Assembly (NCBI GenBank): GCA_964352025.1
Contig: CAYGPZ010000001.1
Span: 1-64,000 of the forward strand
DNA length: 64,000 nucleotides
Reading direction: 5' to 3'
Origin: Hirschia sp964352025
Lineage (GTDB): Bacteria > Pseudomonadota > Alphaproteobacteria > Caulobacterales > Hyphomonadaceae
Numbering within the stretch: position 1 is the stretch's first letter; every line of letters begins with the position of its first letter. A model generated the notes under the pieces. It searched no databases. It had not been told where the DNA came from and saw only the letters and a program-made list of their open reading frames with translations. The position numbers and the translations under genes are program-made. This document shows, piece by piece, positions 54,355 to 63,421 of the stretch.

Positions 54355-55083
54355 ATGGAATTATTCCCTGCCATTGACCTAAAAGACGGTGCGTGTGTTC
54401 GCCTCATAAAAGGTGACATGGATCAATCGACCAAATTTAATGATGATCCAGCTGATCAAGCATCTCAATTTGAAAAAATGGGGTTTTCAAATCTTCATGT
54501 TGTTGACTTAAACGGTGCTTTTGACGGTCGCTCGACAAATGAAGACGCTGTAAAAGCTATTTTGGCTGCAACCAATGCACCCGTGCAATTAGGTGGTGGT
54601 ATTCGCGACATCGCAGGTATCGAGCGATGGATAGAGGCAGGCATCTCACGCGTAATTTTGGGAACAGCAGCCGTGCGTGATCCTGAATTTGTGAAATCCG
54701 CTGCTAAAGCTTTTCCTGGAAAAGTCGCGGTAGGTATCGACGCCATCAACGGCATGGTTGCCGTCGAAGGTTGGGCAGAAACAACGGATATGTCAGCGAT
54801 TGAACTCGCCAAAAAATTCGAAGACTCTGGCGTATGCGCGATTATTGCGACTGATATCGGTCGAGATGGTATGAAAACCGGCGTGAATGTTGAATTCACC
54901 GGGCAATTAGCAGATGCGGTCAATATCCCTGTTATTGCTTCAGGTGGCATGAAAGGTGTCGAAGATATCACATCCCTCCGTACACGGATTGGCACAAACA
55001 CAGTATACGGAGCAATACTCGGTAGAGCACTATATGATGGCGATATTATACCTACCGAAGCTGTAAAAGCGGCTAAAGGATAG
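54355..55083 (+). CDS. hisA: ProFAR isomerase HisA
   Basis: Phosphoribosylformimino-AICAR phosphate isomerase of histidine biosynthesis. The 242-residue TIM barrel has the N-terminal catalytic aspartate in AIDLKDGACVRL, the phosphate-binding GGGIRD and ASGGM, and ATDIGRDGM with the second aspartate. It lies four bases after hisH. The next native pathway gene, hisF, is 4.6 kb downstream and not directly adjacent. AAAGGA at the very end of hisA could have served as the ribosome site of the following broken gene. Confidence 0.97.
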   Translation: MELFPAIDLKDGACVRLIKGDMDQSTKFNDDPADQASQFEKMGFSNLHVVDLNGAFDGRSTNEDAVKAILAATNAPVQLGGGIRDIAGIERWIEAGISRVILGTAAVRDPEFVKSAAKAFPGKVAVGIDAINGMVAVEGWAETTDMSAIELAKKFEDSGVCAIIATDIGRDGMKTGVNVEFTGQLADAVNIPVIASGGMKGVEDITSLRTRIGTNTVYGAILGRALYDGDIIPTEAVKAAKG

Positions 55084-55084
55084 C

Positions 55085-55537
55085 ATAGTAAATATTCGTT
55101 ATATTTAGTACACTGACAAAGAACAGTGGAAGAGGCTGTGGTTTAAATATTTGGAATTTTACAATAGTTCCAAAAGTGAAGAAATATACGAAACTACATT
55201 TGAAAGATTCTTCTTGGATTCAGAATACGAACCCAGAGCAATCGTCGCTGAACGTATTGAAAACAATGACATAAAACTCATTGGGCTCGTTCATTATATG
55301 GCCCATCGCCATTGCTGGTCGATTGAGAATGTTTGCTATCTTCAAGACTTATATGTTTGTGAAAGCGAACGTGGAACAGGCGTCGGTCGAAAACTGATAG
55401 AAGCTGTCTACAAGGAAGCAGAGATCAACAACTGGGCCAATGTCTATTGGATGACGGCAGAAGATAACCAAACCGGACGCCAACTATATGACCGTGTAGG
55501 TAAACTCACACCTTTTATAAAATATCAAAAGCCCTAA
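55085..55537 (+). pseudogene. Disrupted GNAT acetyltransferase
   Basis: From 55151 the frame encodes 128 residues of a GNAT protein with the CoA loop SERGTGVGRKLI and a typical NQTGRQLYDRVGK end. In frame upstream, the sequence continues to encode family-like residues (YTDKEQWKRLWFKYLEFYN), preceded by NIRYI, the expected first beta strand. Two defects interrupt this: a TAG stop at 55106 and an ATA at 55085 where an ATG start would be expected, with AAAGGA just before it. Only TTG (55151) or CTG starts remain, giving a protein without its first strand. It is either a recent pseudogene or a truncated product. Confidence 0.72.
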
Positions 55538-55627
55538 ACGGTACTTTCCCCAGATCTATCTTTACAATTAATTTTTCGAATGCAATCTATAGGTGATATA
55601 GAAATATAAAAAAATCCGGGGGGAATA

Positions 55628-57571
55628 ATGTTTAAAAATTTCAGCATCACGATTCTATTGCTATCTTTCATTGGAATTGCAAACGCTCAAGTCCCTTTGC
55701 CACCAATCGAAGCTTACGGCGAATTACCGATTATTCGTTCAGTAGCTATATCACCTAATGGAAAAAAATTAGGTTATTTAAAAAAAGAAGGTGATCAAGA
55801 ATTATTTCTCGTTACTGATTTGGAAACTAATGAAGTAACAGGTGCCAATACGACAGGAATAAAAACCAGAGGCGTTCACTTCATTAGCAATGATTACGCT
55901 CTACTTTCAGCATCTCAAACCACTAAAGTACAAGGCTATAGAGATAGATTCGAATACACAACTGCGTTTTCATTTAGCGTAGATTCAAATAGAACCACCC
56001 AATTACTTAAGCGTACAAAGTCTCTCTATCCCGCACAGTCTGGTCTAGGAAAAGTTGTCGGTTCCTTAAACAAAAAAGGCCAAGTTTTAATGCCTGGTTT
56101 TGTTGGAGACAGAAGCACACCAGCTCCTCCATATCATTTATTCCGTGTAGACCCAAAAGGCGGTACAGGTAGAATCTTCGCAAAAGGAAATAGACATACA
56201 ATCGATTGGTTTGTGAATAAGGAAGGTGTCGTCCTAGCAAGAGAAGATCACGATGATGGATTGGAAAAATACGAAATACTAACGAAAAGAAATAAAAAAT
56301 GGGAAACCGTGTATCAATCAGATGATACTCCTCTAGTTCCAATTAATTTGATGGGCGTTAAAAGCGACGAATCCAGCTTAATAACGATTAGCAGTACACC
56401 AGATGGAAAAAGCGATGCCATATATGAACTCTATTGGGATGGGACTTTTTCAGAGCCACTATATGTCAAAGAAAATACCGAAATAGACGGTGTTATAGCC
56501 GACAAAAACCGAAAAGTCTTTGGTATTAGATATTCAGGAATGAGACCATCATATAAATTTTTTGACGAAAACCTTAATGGTAAAATTCAGGAGCTTTATA
56601 GTAAATACCCCGCATTTTCTATCCGAATCGTATCTTGGTCTGATGATTGGTCCAAGATAATTGTCAAAATTGCTGGTGGACAAGAAGCAGACAATTATTA
56701 CCTGTACCAACCTAATGACCAAAGTTTGATGAGTGTGGGCTCGTCTAGGTCTGTTCCAAGAGAATCAATAGGTGAAATTACTTCAATCGAATATTCTGCA
56801 AGAGACGGTACAAAAATTCCCGCAATTTTAACATGGCCTGTAAATCAAGAAAGTAAAAACCGTCAGAACTTGCCAACCATTATCCTTCCTCATGGAGGAC
56901 CAGAATCATATGATCAAATTTCGTTTGATTGGATAGCTCAATACTTTGCAAGTAGAGGCTATCTTGTGCTGCAACCCAACTTCCGTGGATCTACAGGGTT
57001 TGGCTGGCAGTTTCAGAAGCAAGGACGAGGCGAGTGGGCCGGTTTAATGCAGGATGACGTAACTGATGGTGTTAAATCACTTATATCCAATGGTTTTTCC
57101 GACCCTGACAAAATTTGTATTGTAGGTGCTAGTTATGGAGGGTTCTCAGCACTGGCAGGAGGAGCTTTCACTCCAGAATTATACAAATGTATCGCAGCCT
57201 ATGCCCCAGTTACGGATCTACCCATGATGCTTTCGGAAGAAAAAAGAAAACACGGTAGAAGCGATAGTGCCTCCTATGAATACTGGTCTAGAATTATCGG
57301 TAGTCCCAAGGAAAAAAACTTAAAAAAAATATCGCCATCATACCATGCGGATAAATTCAAAGCGCCTGTTCTGCTTATACATGGACGTGACGACACCACA
57401 GTAGAACACAAACAGAGCAATGTTATGTACAAAGCGCTAAAAAAAGCTGGTGCGGATGTTCAGTATTTACCCCTCAAGGGTGAAGACCATTGGCTCTCAA
57501 CCAGCGAAACCCGTCTTGAAATGTTAAAAGCAATGGATGCCTTTTTAGCCAAACACAATCCAGCTTTCTAA
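55628..57571 (+). CDS. Exported S9-family serine peptidase (prolyl oligopeptidase-like), copy 1
   Basis: A 647-residue protein with a signal peptide ending ANA-QV (residues 1-20), a beta-propeller-like N-terminal region (about 35-390) and an alpha/beta hydrolase peptidase domain (about 400-647). The catalytic triad is visible: Ser in VGASYGGFSALAG, Asp in LLIHGRDDTTVE and His in GEDHWLS. It probably cleaves peptides in the periplasm, as acylaminoacyl- or dipeptidyl-peptidases do. A GGGGGGAAT site precedes the ATG. Codon use (many AGA) and AT-richness differ from his genes. The next gene is a paralogue. Confidence 0.93.
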   Translation: MFKNFSITILLLSFIGIANAQVPLPPIEAYGELPIIRSVAISPNGKKLGYLKKEGDQELFLVTDLETNEVTGANTTGIKTRGVHFISNDYALLSASQTTKVQGYRDRFEYTTAFSFSVDSNRTTQLLKRTKSLYPAQSGLGKVVGSLNKKGQVLMPGFVGDRSTPAPPYHLFRVDPKGGTGRIFAKGNRHTIDWFVNKEGVVLAREDHDDGLEKYEILTKRNKKWETVYQSDDTPLVPINLMGVKSDESSLITISSTPDGKSDAIYELYWDGTFSEPLYVKENTEIDGVIADKNRKVFGIRYSGMRPSYKFFDENLNGKIQELYSKYPAFSIRIVSWSDDWSKIIVKIAGGQEADNYYLYQPNDQSLMSVGSSRSVPRESIGEITSIEYSARDGTKIPAILTWPVNQESKNRQNLPTIILPHGGPESYDQISFDWIAQYFASRGYLVLQPNFRGSTGFGWQFQKQGRGEWAGLMQDDVTDGVKSLISNGFSDPDKICIVGASYGGFSALAGGAFTPELYKCIAAYAPVTDLPMMLSEEKRKHGRSDSASYEYWSRIIGSPKEKNLKKISPSYHADKFKAPVLLIHGRDDTTVEHKQSNVMYKALKKAGADVQYLPLKGEDHWLSTSETRLEMLKAMDAFLAKHNPAF

Positions 57572-57637
57572 TGTCACGTTCGGATGTAGTTTTTCAATAA
57601 ATGCAATCAAATAAATAAATAAATTGGGGGAGAGAAA

Positions 57638-59578
57638 ATGAGATATTTTCTATCATTACTATGCATATTAACAGCTAGCTTGGGCTCACAAACGGCTAAC
57701 GCAAATACGCCGCCAGCTATAGAAAAATATGGTGTCCCGCTTGTCAGAGGTATGGCAATTTCACCTGATGGAAAGAAACTCGCCTTTATTCAGAAAGAAG
57801 GTGAAAAGGAATATCTTGTTGTCACCAATGCAGAAACCGGAGAAAATTCTGGTCTTGATGTTTCCAATGTAAAACCTTGGTCTGTAAGATTTATTGACGA
57901 TGAGAATGTAAGCCTTTTTGCAACCGAAACTAACGACAAATTGCTTTTCTTCGACAAGCTGGAATACGGCGCAACTTTTGCTTACAATATCAAAACCAAA
58001 AAACTTCACCAACTCCTTCAAAAAGAACGGTCTCTTTTTACCGGTGCAGGGGTTGGACAATTTGTTGGCTTAAATAACTCAAATGAAGTTCTCATCCCTG
58101 CATTAACGGGAGACAGGTACAAAGCAGGAAAAATTTTCTACCAACCAGACTATAACCTTTTTGCCGTCAATCACGTAACTGGAAAATCCAGAGAATATGC
58201 AAAAGGATTACCAAGAACTAAAGGCTGGCTCGTAAATTCAGAAGATAATATCATAGTTCGAATAGATTACTCTTCTTCAGAGAATGAGTTTTCAATTCTC
58301 CGCAAAAAGAAAAATGGTTGGGACAAAATATACTCTCAAAAAAATGTCTCAGAACCTCCGTTTTGGCCTACTGGTTTTAAGTCTGATGGAACAGGCTTAA
58401 TTATAGTAGATGAATTGGAAGATGGATCAGGAGAAGCGCTTTACGAACTATCTTGGGAAGGAGAAATTTTAGCGTCAGTTTTGGTCAAAGAAAACGCAGA
58501 AATTGCCCAAGTGATCACGAACCGTAATAAACAAGTTTCCGGTGTTAGATATACTGGAATGCGCCCAAGTTATGAATTCATCGAACCAAAGAAAAACGAA
58601 TTAATCCAGAAAATAGCTGATCAATTTCCGCTTCTTTCAATAGAATTTATTAGTGCATCTGATAAGTGGAAAAAAATAATTTTCAAGATCAGTGGAGGAT
58701 CAGAAACGGGCAGCTATTATCTTTTCAATACTGAAACAAATCAAATGGATATAATTGCTGAAGCCAGAAATATTTCCAAAGAATGGGTCGCTCCAACTGC
58801 AACCATTGAATACAAAGCTCGTGATGGCGTGAGTATTCCTGCCCTTCTTACACTGCCGCCCAAAACTGAAATCCACAAAAACCTACCGACTATTATTTTA
58901 CCTCATGGCGGGCCAGAATCTTACGACCAACTTCGTTTTGATTGGTGGGCGCAACATCTCGCAAGTAGAGGCTACTTGGTTTTGCAGCCCAACTTTAGAG
59001 GTTCAGGTGGTTTTGGAAAAAATTATTCTGATATGGGTTATAAACAATGGGGCGGACTCATGCAGGATGATGTCACCGATGGTTTAAAAGCACTTGTAGA
59101 TGGTGGATACACTGACCCGAACAGAGTTTGCATAGTTGGTGGAAGTTATGGTGGATATGCCTCACTGATAGGAGGCGCTCTAACTCCTGAACTTTACAAA
59201 TGTGTCGTGGCCTTCGCGCCTGTAACCGATCTGATCGAATTTCAAAAATTCGTAAGAGAAAGATCAGGCAGAGAAAGTTCTTCATTAGAATATTGGGAGA
59301 AATCTATGGGCACTGATAAAAAATTGCTAAACGCAAAGTCTCCCTCAAAATTAGCATCGAATTTTAAAGCACCTGTTCTACTTATACATGGAAAAGACGA
59401 CGTCATCGTACCCTTTGAGCAGAGTAAAATTATGCATACCGCTTTGAAAAAAGCGGGGGTAAATTCAACTTTTATTGAGCAGAAAACAGGTGATCATTGG
59501 CTTTCAAAAGATGAAACACGGATTGAAACCTTAAAAGTGATGGAAGAGTTCCTCAAAGAACATAATCCCGCTCACTAA
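57638..59578 (+). CDS. Exported S9-family serine peptidase, copy 2
   Basis: A 646-residue paralogue of the preceding gene with the same layout. The signal peptide ends ANA-NT. The propeller-like region precedes the hydrolase domain with nucleophile Ser in VGGSYGGYASLIG, Asp in LLIHGKDDVIV and His in GDHWLS. Shared stretches include VLQPNFRGS, LMQDDVTDG and LPTIILPHGGPESYDQ. A GGGGGAGAGA ribosome site precedes the ATG. The two genes are separated by 66 bases and look like an old tandem duplication. A strong terminator follows, directly before hisF. Confidence 0.93.
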   Translation: MRYFLSLLCILTASLGSQTANANTPPAIEKYGVPLVRGMAISPDGKKLAFIQKEGEKEYLVVTNAETGENSGLDVSNVKPWSVRFIDDENVSLFATETNDKLLFFDKLEYGATFAYNIKTKKLHQLLQKERSLFTGAGVGQFVGLNNSNEVLIPALTGDRYKAGKIFYQPDYNLFAVNHVTGKSREYAKGLPRTKGWLVNSEDNIIVRIDYSSSENEFSILRKKKNGWDKIYSQKNVSEPPFWPTGFKSDGTGLIIVDELEDGSGEALYELSWEGEILASVLVKENAEIAQVITNRNKQVSGVRYTGMRPSYEFIEPKKNELIQKIADQFPLLSIEFISASDKWKKIIFKISGGSETGSYYLFNTETNQMDIIAEARNISKEWVAPTATIEYKARDGVSIPALLTLPPKTEIHKNLPTIILPHGGPESYDQLRFDWWAQHLASRGYLVLQPNFRGSGGFGKNYSDMGYKQWGGLMQDDVTDGLKALVDGGYTDPNRVCIVGGSYGGYASLIGGALTPELYKCVVAFAPVTDLIEFQKFVRERSGRESSSLEYWEKSMGTDKKLLNAKSPSKLASNFKAPVLLIHGKDDVIVPFEQSKIMHTALKKAGVNSTFIEQKTGDHWLSKDETRIETLKVMEEFLKEHNPAH

Positions 59579-59604
59579 TTTAAATTAAAATCTAATCCTT
59601 TTCG

Positions 59605-59645
59605 AAATGCCTCCCTATCAATATTCTTGGGGAGGCATTTTTTAT
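59605..59645 (+). terminator. Strong terminator between the S9 peptidase gene and hisF
   Basis: A GC-rich stem of about 10 bp, AAATGCCTCC with GGAGGCATTT, with a CTATCAATATTCTTGG loop region, is followed by TTTTTTTATTT. It lies 27 bases after the peptidase stop and ends about 44 bases before the hisF ATG. It would block transcription from hisA into hisF unless a promoter lies in this short gap. Confidence 0.92.
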
Positions 59646-59688
59646 TTGAGACTTGCCCCAATGCCTTGTCCCGCGTAAACCAGCGACC

Positions 59689-60465
59689 ATGTTAAAAAAT
59701 CGCATTATACCCTGTTTAGACGTAAAAGATGGCCGCACAGTCAAAGGTGTGAACTTTGTCGACTTACGCGACGCTGGTGATCCAGTCGCCTTGGCAAAAG
59801 CCTATGACGAGCAAGGTGCAGATGAACTATGTTTCCTAGATATTACAGCGACCAATGAAGGTCGCGGTTCAATGCTAGATGTCATCGAACGCACTGCAGA
59901 CCAGTGCTTCATGCCTGTTACGGTTGGTGGTGGTGTCCGATCTCCAGATGATATGGTTACGCTTTTATCTGCCGGTGCGGACAAATGCGGTATCAATTCC
60001 GCTGCTGTAGCAGATCCTGATATCGTCAAAGCCTGTTCCCTCAAAGTTGGTGCACAGGCTGTTGTTGTTGCCATAGACGCACGCCGTGAAGGCGATAGTT
60101 GGGGTGTATTCACACACGGTGGTCGTAAATCTTCAGGTAGAGATGCAATAGAATTTGCCAAACTCGTCGAGTCCAAAGGCGCTGGCGAAATATTGCTGAC
60201 TTCGATGGATAGAGATGGCACAAAATCTGGTTATGACATTGAATTGTTGAAATTAATGACCAACGCGGTTTCAATACCCGTCATTGCCTCAGGCGGCGCA
60301 GGACATGTAGATCACCTTGCTCCCGCTATTCTAGAGGGCGGAGCAAATGCCGTATTAGCAGCCTCTATATTCCACTTTGGGGAAGCGACAATTGCAGATG
60401 CGCGTCAAGCACTCAATTCGGCTGGGGCCTATGTACGCCCCCTTCCCGAACTAGATCTTTCTTAG
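59689..60465 (+). CDS. hisF: Imidazole glycerol phosphate synthase cyclase subunit HisF
   Basis: Cyclase partner of HisH. The 258-residue TIM barrel begins MLKNRIIPCLDVKDGRTVKG with the catalytic aspartate. It contains GGGVRSPDDM, VAIDARR, LLTSMDRDGTKSGYD with the second aspartate, and ASGGAGHVDHL. The ATG at 59689 is chosen over a TTG 12 codons upstream, since it matches the universal start. No clear ribosome site or promoter is seen before it. hisE follows closely. Confidence 0.97.
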   Translation: MLKNRIIPCLDVKDGRTVKGVNFVDLRDAGDPVALAKAYDEQGADELCFLDITATNEGRGSMLDVIERTADQCFMPVTVGGGVRSPDDMVTLLSAGADKCGINSAAVADPDIVKACSLKVGAQAVVVAIDARREGDSWGVFTHGGRKSSGRDAIEFAKLVESKGAGEILLTSMDRDGTKSGYDIELLKLMTNAVSIPVIASGGAGHVDHLAPAILEGGANAVLAASIFHFGEATIADARQALNSAGAYVRPLPELDLS

Positions 60466-60474
60466 GAGGCTTTC

Positions 60475-60828
60475 TTGGCCAAACTTGCACCTACAGATCA
60501 ATTTTTCGAAGCTCTCAACTATCTCGCAAACACTGTTGATAGCCGCGCCGATGGGCAAACGAGTGACCAACCTTCTTATACCGCAAAACTGCTTGCAGAT
60601 GGTCCTAGTAAATGTGCAAAAAAAATGGGCGAAGAAGCAATTGAAACCGTTATGGCGATCGCATCTGAATCTGATGAAGATGTAGCGAATGAAACGGCTG
60701 ACCTACTTTATCACCTATTTGTCGCGCTGCGTTCGCGAGGAGTTAGCCTAGAAAGCGTCGGCCTTGCACTTGCAAAACGTCAGGGCATGTCAGGCATAGT
60801 TGAAAAACAAAATCGTTCTAAGAACTAA
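60475..60828 (+). CDS. hisE: Phosphoribosyl-ATP pyrophosphatase HisE
   Basis: Second step of histidine biosynthesis. The 117-residue protein has the conserved SYTAKLLADGPSKCAKKMGEEA-type core split here as SYTAKLL, KCAKKMGEEAIETV and NETADLLYHLFVALR. It starts at TTG. The start is fixed by a perfect AGGAGG (60464-60469) five bases upstream, overlapping the hisF stop. It overlaps the end of the convergent smr gene by 11 bases. Confidence 0.96.
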   Translation: MAKLAPTDQFFEALNYLANTVDSRADGQTSDQPSYTAKLLADGPSKCAKKMGEEAIETVMAIASESDEDVANETADLLYHLFVALRSRGVSLESVGLALAKRQGMSGIVEKQNRSKN

Positions 60829-61417
60829 CCTTGTTTACACGCCTTAAAAACACATAAAACGCTCCTGCTCCGCCATGCTTTTGGTGCGCTTGCGCATATG
60901 ATGTGACATGGGCGCGGATATCAGGCTCTTCTAACCACCCTAAAAGCCTCTTTTTGATTATACCCTCACCCAATTTACCTTTACCTGTAATCACAAGAAC
61001 GCATTTGGCACCGTCAAAACGGTGATGCATTAAAAAGGCGGATAGTGCCGACCTCGCCGCAATCTGGGTAAATCCGTGTAGATCGATACTTGCATCAACC
61101 GAAGATTGACCACGCCGAACACGACGATCGCCATCTTTATTGAACAAAGGCGTCTTCGGCACTTTTTCAAATTCTCTATCAACTAATTTACGCTGAATAG
61201 CGGTCGCTTTAGCTTGAGGTTCAGTATCTTTTTTCGGAGGTGTATTTAGTCGAAATTGGACTTTTTCATTCTTGGAATGCGAGGCCAACAACTTACCAAA
61301 ATCTTCGACTTCAAGACGTTTCTTTACTGTTTGCTCTTTAAGGGGCTGAACCGTTTTTGCGACCTTGTTCCATAGCTTGATCTCAGCCTCAGTTACCCTA
61401 CGCTTAGCCATCTTCAT
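60818..61417 (-). CDS. Smr-domain protein
   Basis: A 199-residue protein with a basic, probably disordered N-terminal half and a C-terminal Smr domain (about 108-199) with IDLHGFTQIAARSAL, VLVITGKGKLGEGIIKK and the end GGAGAFYVFLRR. Smr domains are DNA or RNA endonuclease-like; stand-alone alphaproteobacterial forms are uncharacterised. Two in-frame ATG codons, at 61417 and 61411, overlap the end of mltA. The order tim44-mltA-smr is conserved. Confidence 0.93.
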   Translation of the reverse strand: MKMAKRRVTEAEIKLWNKVAKTVQPLKEQTVKKRLEVEDFGKLLASHSKNEKVQFRLNTPPKKDTEPQAKATAIQRKLVDREFEKVPKTPLFNKDGDRRVRRGQSSVDASIDLHGFTQIAARSALSAFLMHHRFDGAKCVLVITGKGKLGEGIIKKRLLGWLEEPDIRAHVTSYAQAHQKHGGAGAFYVFLRRVNKVSS

Positions 61418-62744
61418 CTATCGCAGCTATTTGCGCCTCAGTCATATTCTTAGCCACGGTTTTAGGAAGCAAAACCCACATTTTAAGGTCGTGATTCATG
61501 CTCGCAGCGCGACCGCCTGCTTCATCGCCCCAACCAAAAAATAAGTCGCCGCGTAAAATTCCCTTTATCGCTCCGCCTGTATCCTGCGCTATGACCAAAT
61601 TCTGGTATTCTACGCCTTTCCAGTCTCCTGGAGTTATCGGAACTTTCGTATCAATAAAGATCGGAGTGCCATAGGGGTGATAACGCGGATCTACAGCCAT
61701 GGACGACATTGGTGTTAGAGGAACGCCTTGTGCGCCATTTGGACCTTTGGACGGGTCGGTCAATTCCTGCGGAGTAAACCAGACATAGCGAGGGTTCACA
61801 TTCATCGCTTTCTGGGCTTCATCCTGTCCAACAGTATCCAGCCAATTTAGAATAGACTTCATTCCAGCCTGATGTCGTTCAATCTTACCCGTATCTATCA
61901 AATGCCGTGCAATCGATACAAACGGCTTGTGATTGTGTGCCGCAAACGCTGCTCTAAGGACACGGCCATCTGGGAATTTTAATCTTCCTGATCCCTGAAT
62001 TTGAAGATAAAATACTTCACCTGCATTGGCGTAGGCTAAAGCTTTTTCAGGCGCGTCTAAAATGAATTCACGGTCTGGATATAGTTCCAGCTCCCCGGAA
62101 ACGACCCTTCCCCACACTTTGCCTCTTGAGAATTTCTTATCAAATTTAGCCGGCTCTGCCCGAATAAGATCAGCTGGAATCCCCGGAACAGATTTCGTAA
62201 ATCCTGGCTCGGGTGAATATCTTACCTCCAATTCAGGTTCAAAATATCCTGTCAGTTTGGAGATGTTTTCTTCAGGTTCAACCGAGAAAGGCGTGAAGTT
62301 ATCTTCAAAAACTCTGACAATGTCTTCTTCACTTGCCGCAGAACGAATTTGTTCGCAGGAAGGAAGCCACTCCCCTACTTTACCGCTATAAGGCGCTGAT
62401 TTCGATATAAGAGCGTCCGTTGAACGTTTTTCCCACCGTCCACACGATTCTAGAAAAGCTGACCTTGCAGACACAAAGTCTGTTTCCATCCAATTTGGCA
62501 TTTGGCTATATGCGAACGGAACTAAGGAAAACCCTTTGTCAGTCGTCAATACAACTGGCTCAGTCGGTCCAGTAATGACCGTTTGAGCTACGGGTTCAGA
62601 AGTTTCAACTGGCGTTTGTGTCGTCGTCGCACATCCATATGCCGTAACAGCAAATGTGCCGACTATACTTCCTAAGAAGCTTCGGATACGCCTGCGAGAA
62701 GCCAAGCTGGGTCGGATGTTTTTAGAGCGCGCTCGAAAGTCCAT
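61404..62744 (-). CDS. mltA: Membrane-bound lytic murein transglycosylase A
   Basis: Cleaves glycan strands of peptidoglycan to 1,6-anhydro products, the substrates recycled by AmpG. The 446-residue protein has a basic start, a short hydrophobic segment and TAYGC (C38), a poor lipobox. The MltA domain (about 130-320) contains GYFEPELEVRYS and FYLQIQGSGRL. The 3D domain (about 340-430) has YHPYGTPIFIDT and AQDTGGAIKGILRGD. Its ATG lies 73 bases inside the end of the tim44-like gene, in another frame. Confidence 0.94.
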   Translation of the reverse strand: MDFRARSKNIRPSLASRRRIRSFLGSIVGTFAVTAYGCATTTQTPVETSEPVAQTVITGPTEPVVLTTDKGFSLVPFAYSQMPNWMETDFVSARSAFLESCGRWEKRSTDALISKSAPYSGKVGEWLPSCEQIRSAASEEDIVRVFEDNFTPFSVEPEENISKLTGYFEPELEVRYSPEPGFTKSVPGIPADLIRAEPAKFDKKFSRGKVWGRVVSGELELYPDREFILDAPEKALAYANAGEVFYLQIQGSGRLKFPDGRVLRAAFAAHNHKPFVSIARHLIDTGKIERHQAGMKSILNWLDTVGQDEAQKAMNVNPRYVWFTPQELTDPSKGPNGAQGVPLTPMSSMAVDPRYHPYGTPIFIDTKVPITPGDWKGVEYQNLVIAQDTGGAIKGILRGDLFFGWGDEAGGRAASMNHDLKMWVLLPKTVAKNMTEAQIAAIDEDG

Positions 62745-63280
62745 ATTTCTTTTGCCGTTCTTAAGTTTTCACCGTCACTCAATTGCGCTTCAAAGGATAC
62801 AGATACTTGTCCTGTCTCGCCAGCAATAAGTTCAGCATCTGCAATTTCAGCAGATTTTAGTCGCATGAGACGCAAAGGCTCAGCACCGCTTTGCTCACGC
62901 GCATCTATAGCTGAAACATAGGCATCATACACATCGTCAACCAAAAGGTTTGAGAGCGTATCTTTGTCGCCTTCAGCAAACGCTTCAACAATCATTTCAT
63001 ACGCTTTTTTTGCTTTGCGCGTGAATTCAGTCGGCGAAAATGAGGAATCTAAGCGGGAAATCTCTTCCATTCCCGCTGCACCCGGACCGGTAAAAGCAGG
63101 ACGGACATAATTTTCATCAGAAGATTCAGAAGGCTCTCTAGCTGCAACACGATTTTCTGTTGCCTCCTTAATTATAGAAGGAGGTGGTTCAGCACCGGTC
63201 TTTTTTCCTAAAACAGCATAAAGACGCGAAAGTACGAAAACAGCGACAGCTGCAAATATGATAAGTTCTAAGTTTTCCAT
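62672..63280 (-). CDS. Tim44-like domain protein
   Basis: A 202-residue protein with one N-terminal transmembrane segment (about 3-22), a charged Pro/Ser-rich linker and a C-terminal Tim44 domain (about 75-200) with FTRKAKKAYEMIVEAFAEGD and a WTFERA segment near the end. Bacterial relatives (TimA) are ancestral to mitochondrial Tim44; their function is unclear. It is divergent from secB, a standard alphaproteobacterial pair. The end overlaps mltA by 73 bases. Confidence 0.92.
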   Translation of the reverse strand: MENLELIIFAAVAVFVLSRLYAVLGKKTGAEPPPSIIKEATENRVAAREPSESSDENYVRPAFTGPGAAGMEEISRLDSSFSPTEFTRKAKKAYEMIVEAFAEGDKDTLSNLLVDDVYDAYVSAIDAREQSGAEPLRLMRLKSAEIADAELIAGETGQVSVSFEAQLSDGENLRTAKEIWTFERALKTSDPAWLLAGVSEAS

Positions 63281-63421
63281 AACAATTCTTATAATGTATC
63301 AATCCAAATCTTGCCACTTATATATGTAGGTATTCATTAGAATAAAGCCAGATGACTTGTTTGCTCACACAGCTCATGTTAGCTGGCTGTTTAGTTCCCC
63401 GTATATAACGGATGTAAAGAT

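Noticed and set aside
55084..59688. Insertion sequence or integron carrying the S9 genes
   Set aside because: No transposase, integrase, terminal inverted repeats or clear direct repeats could be found at the borders by reading.
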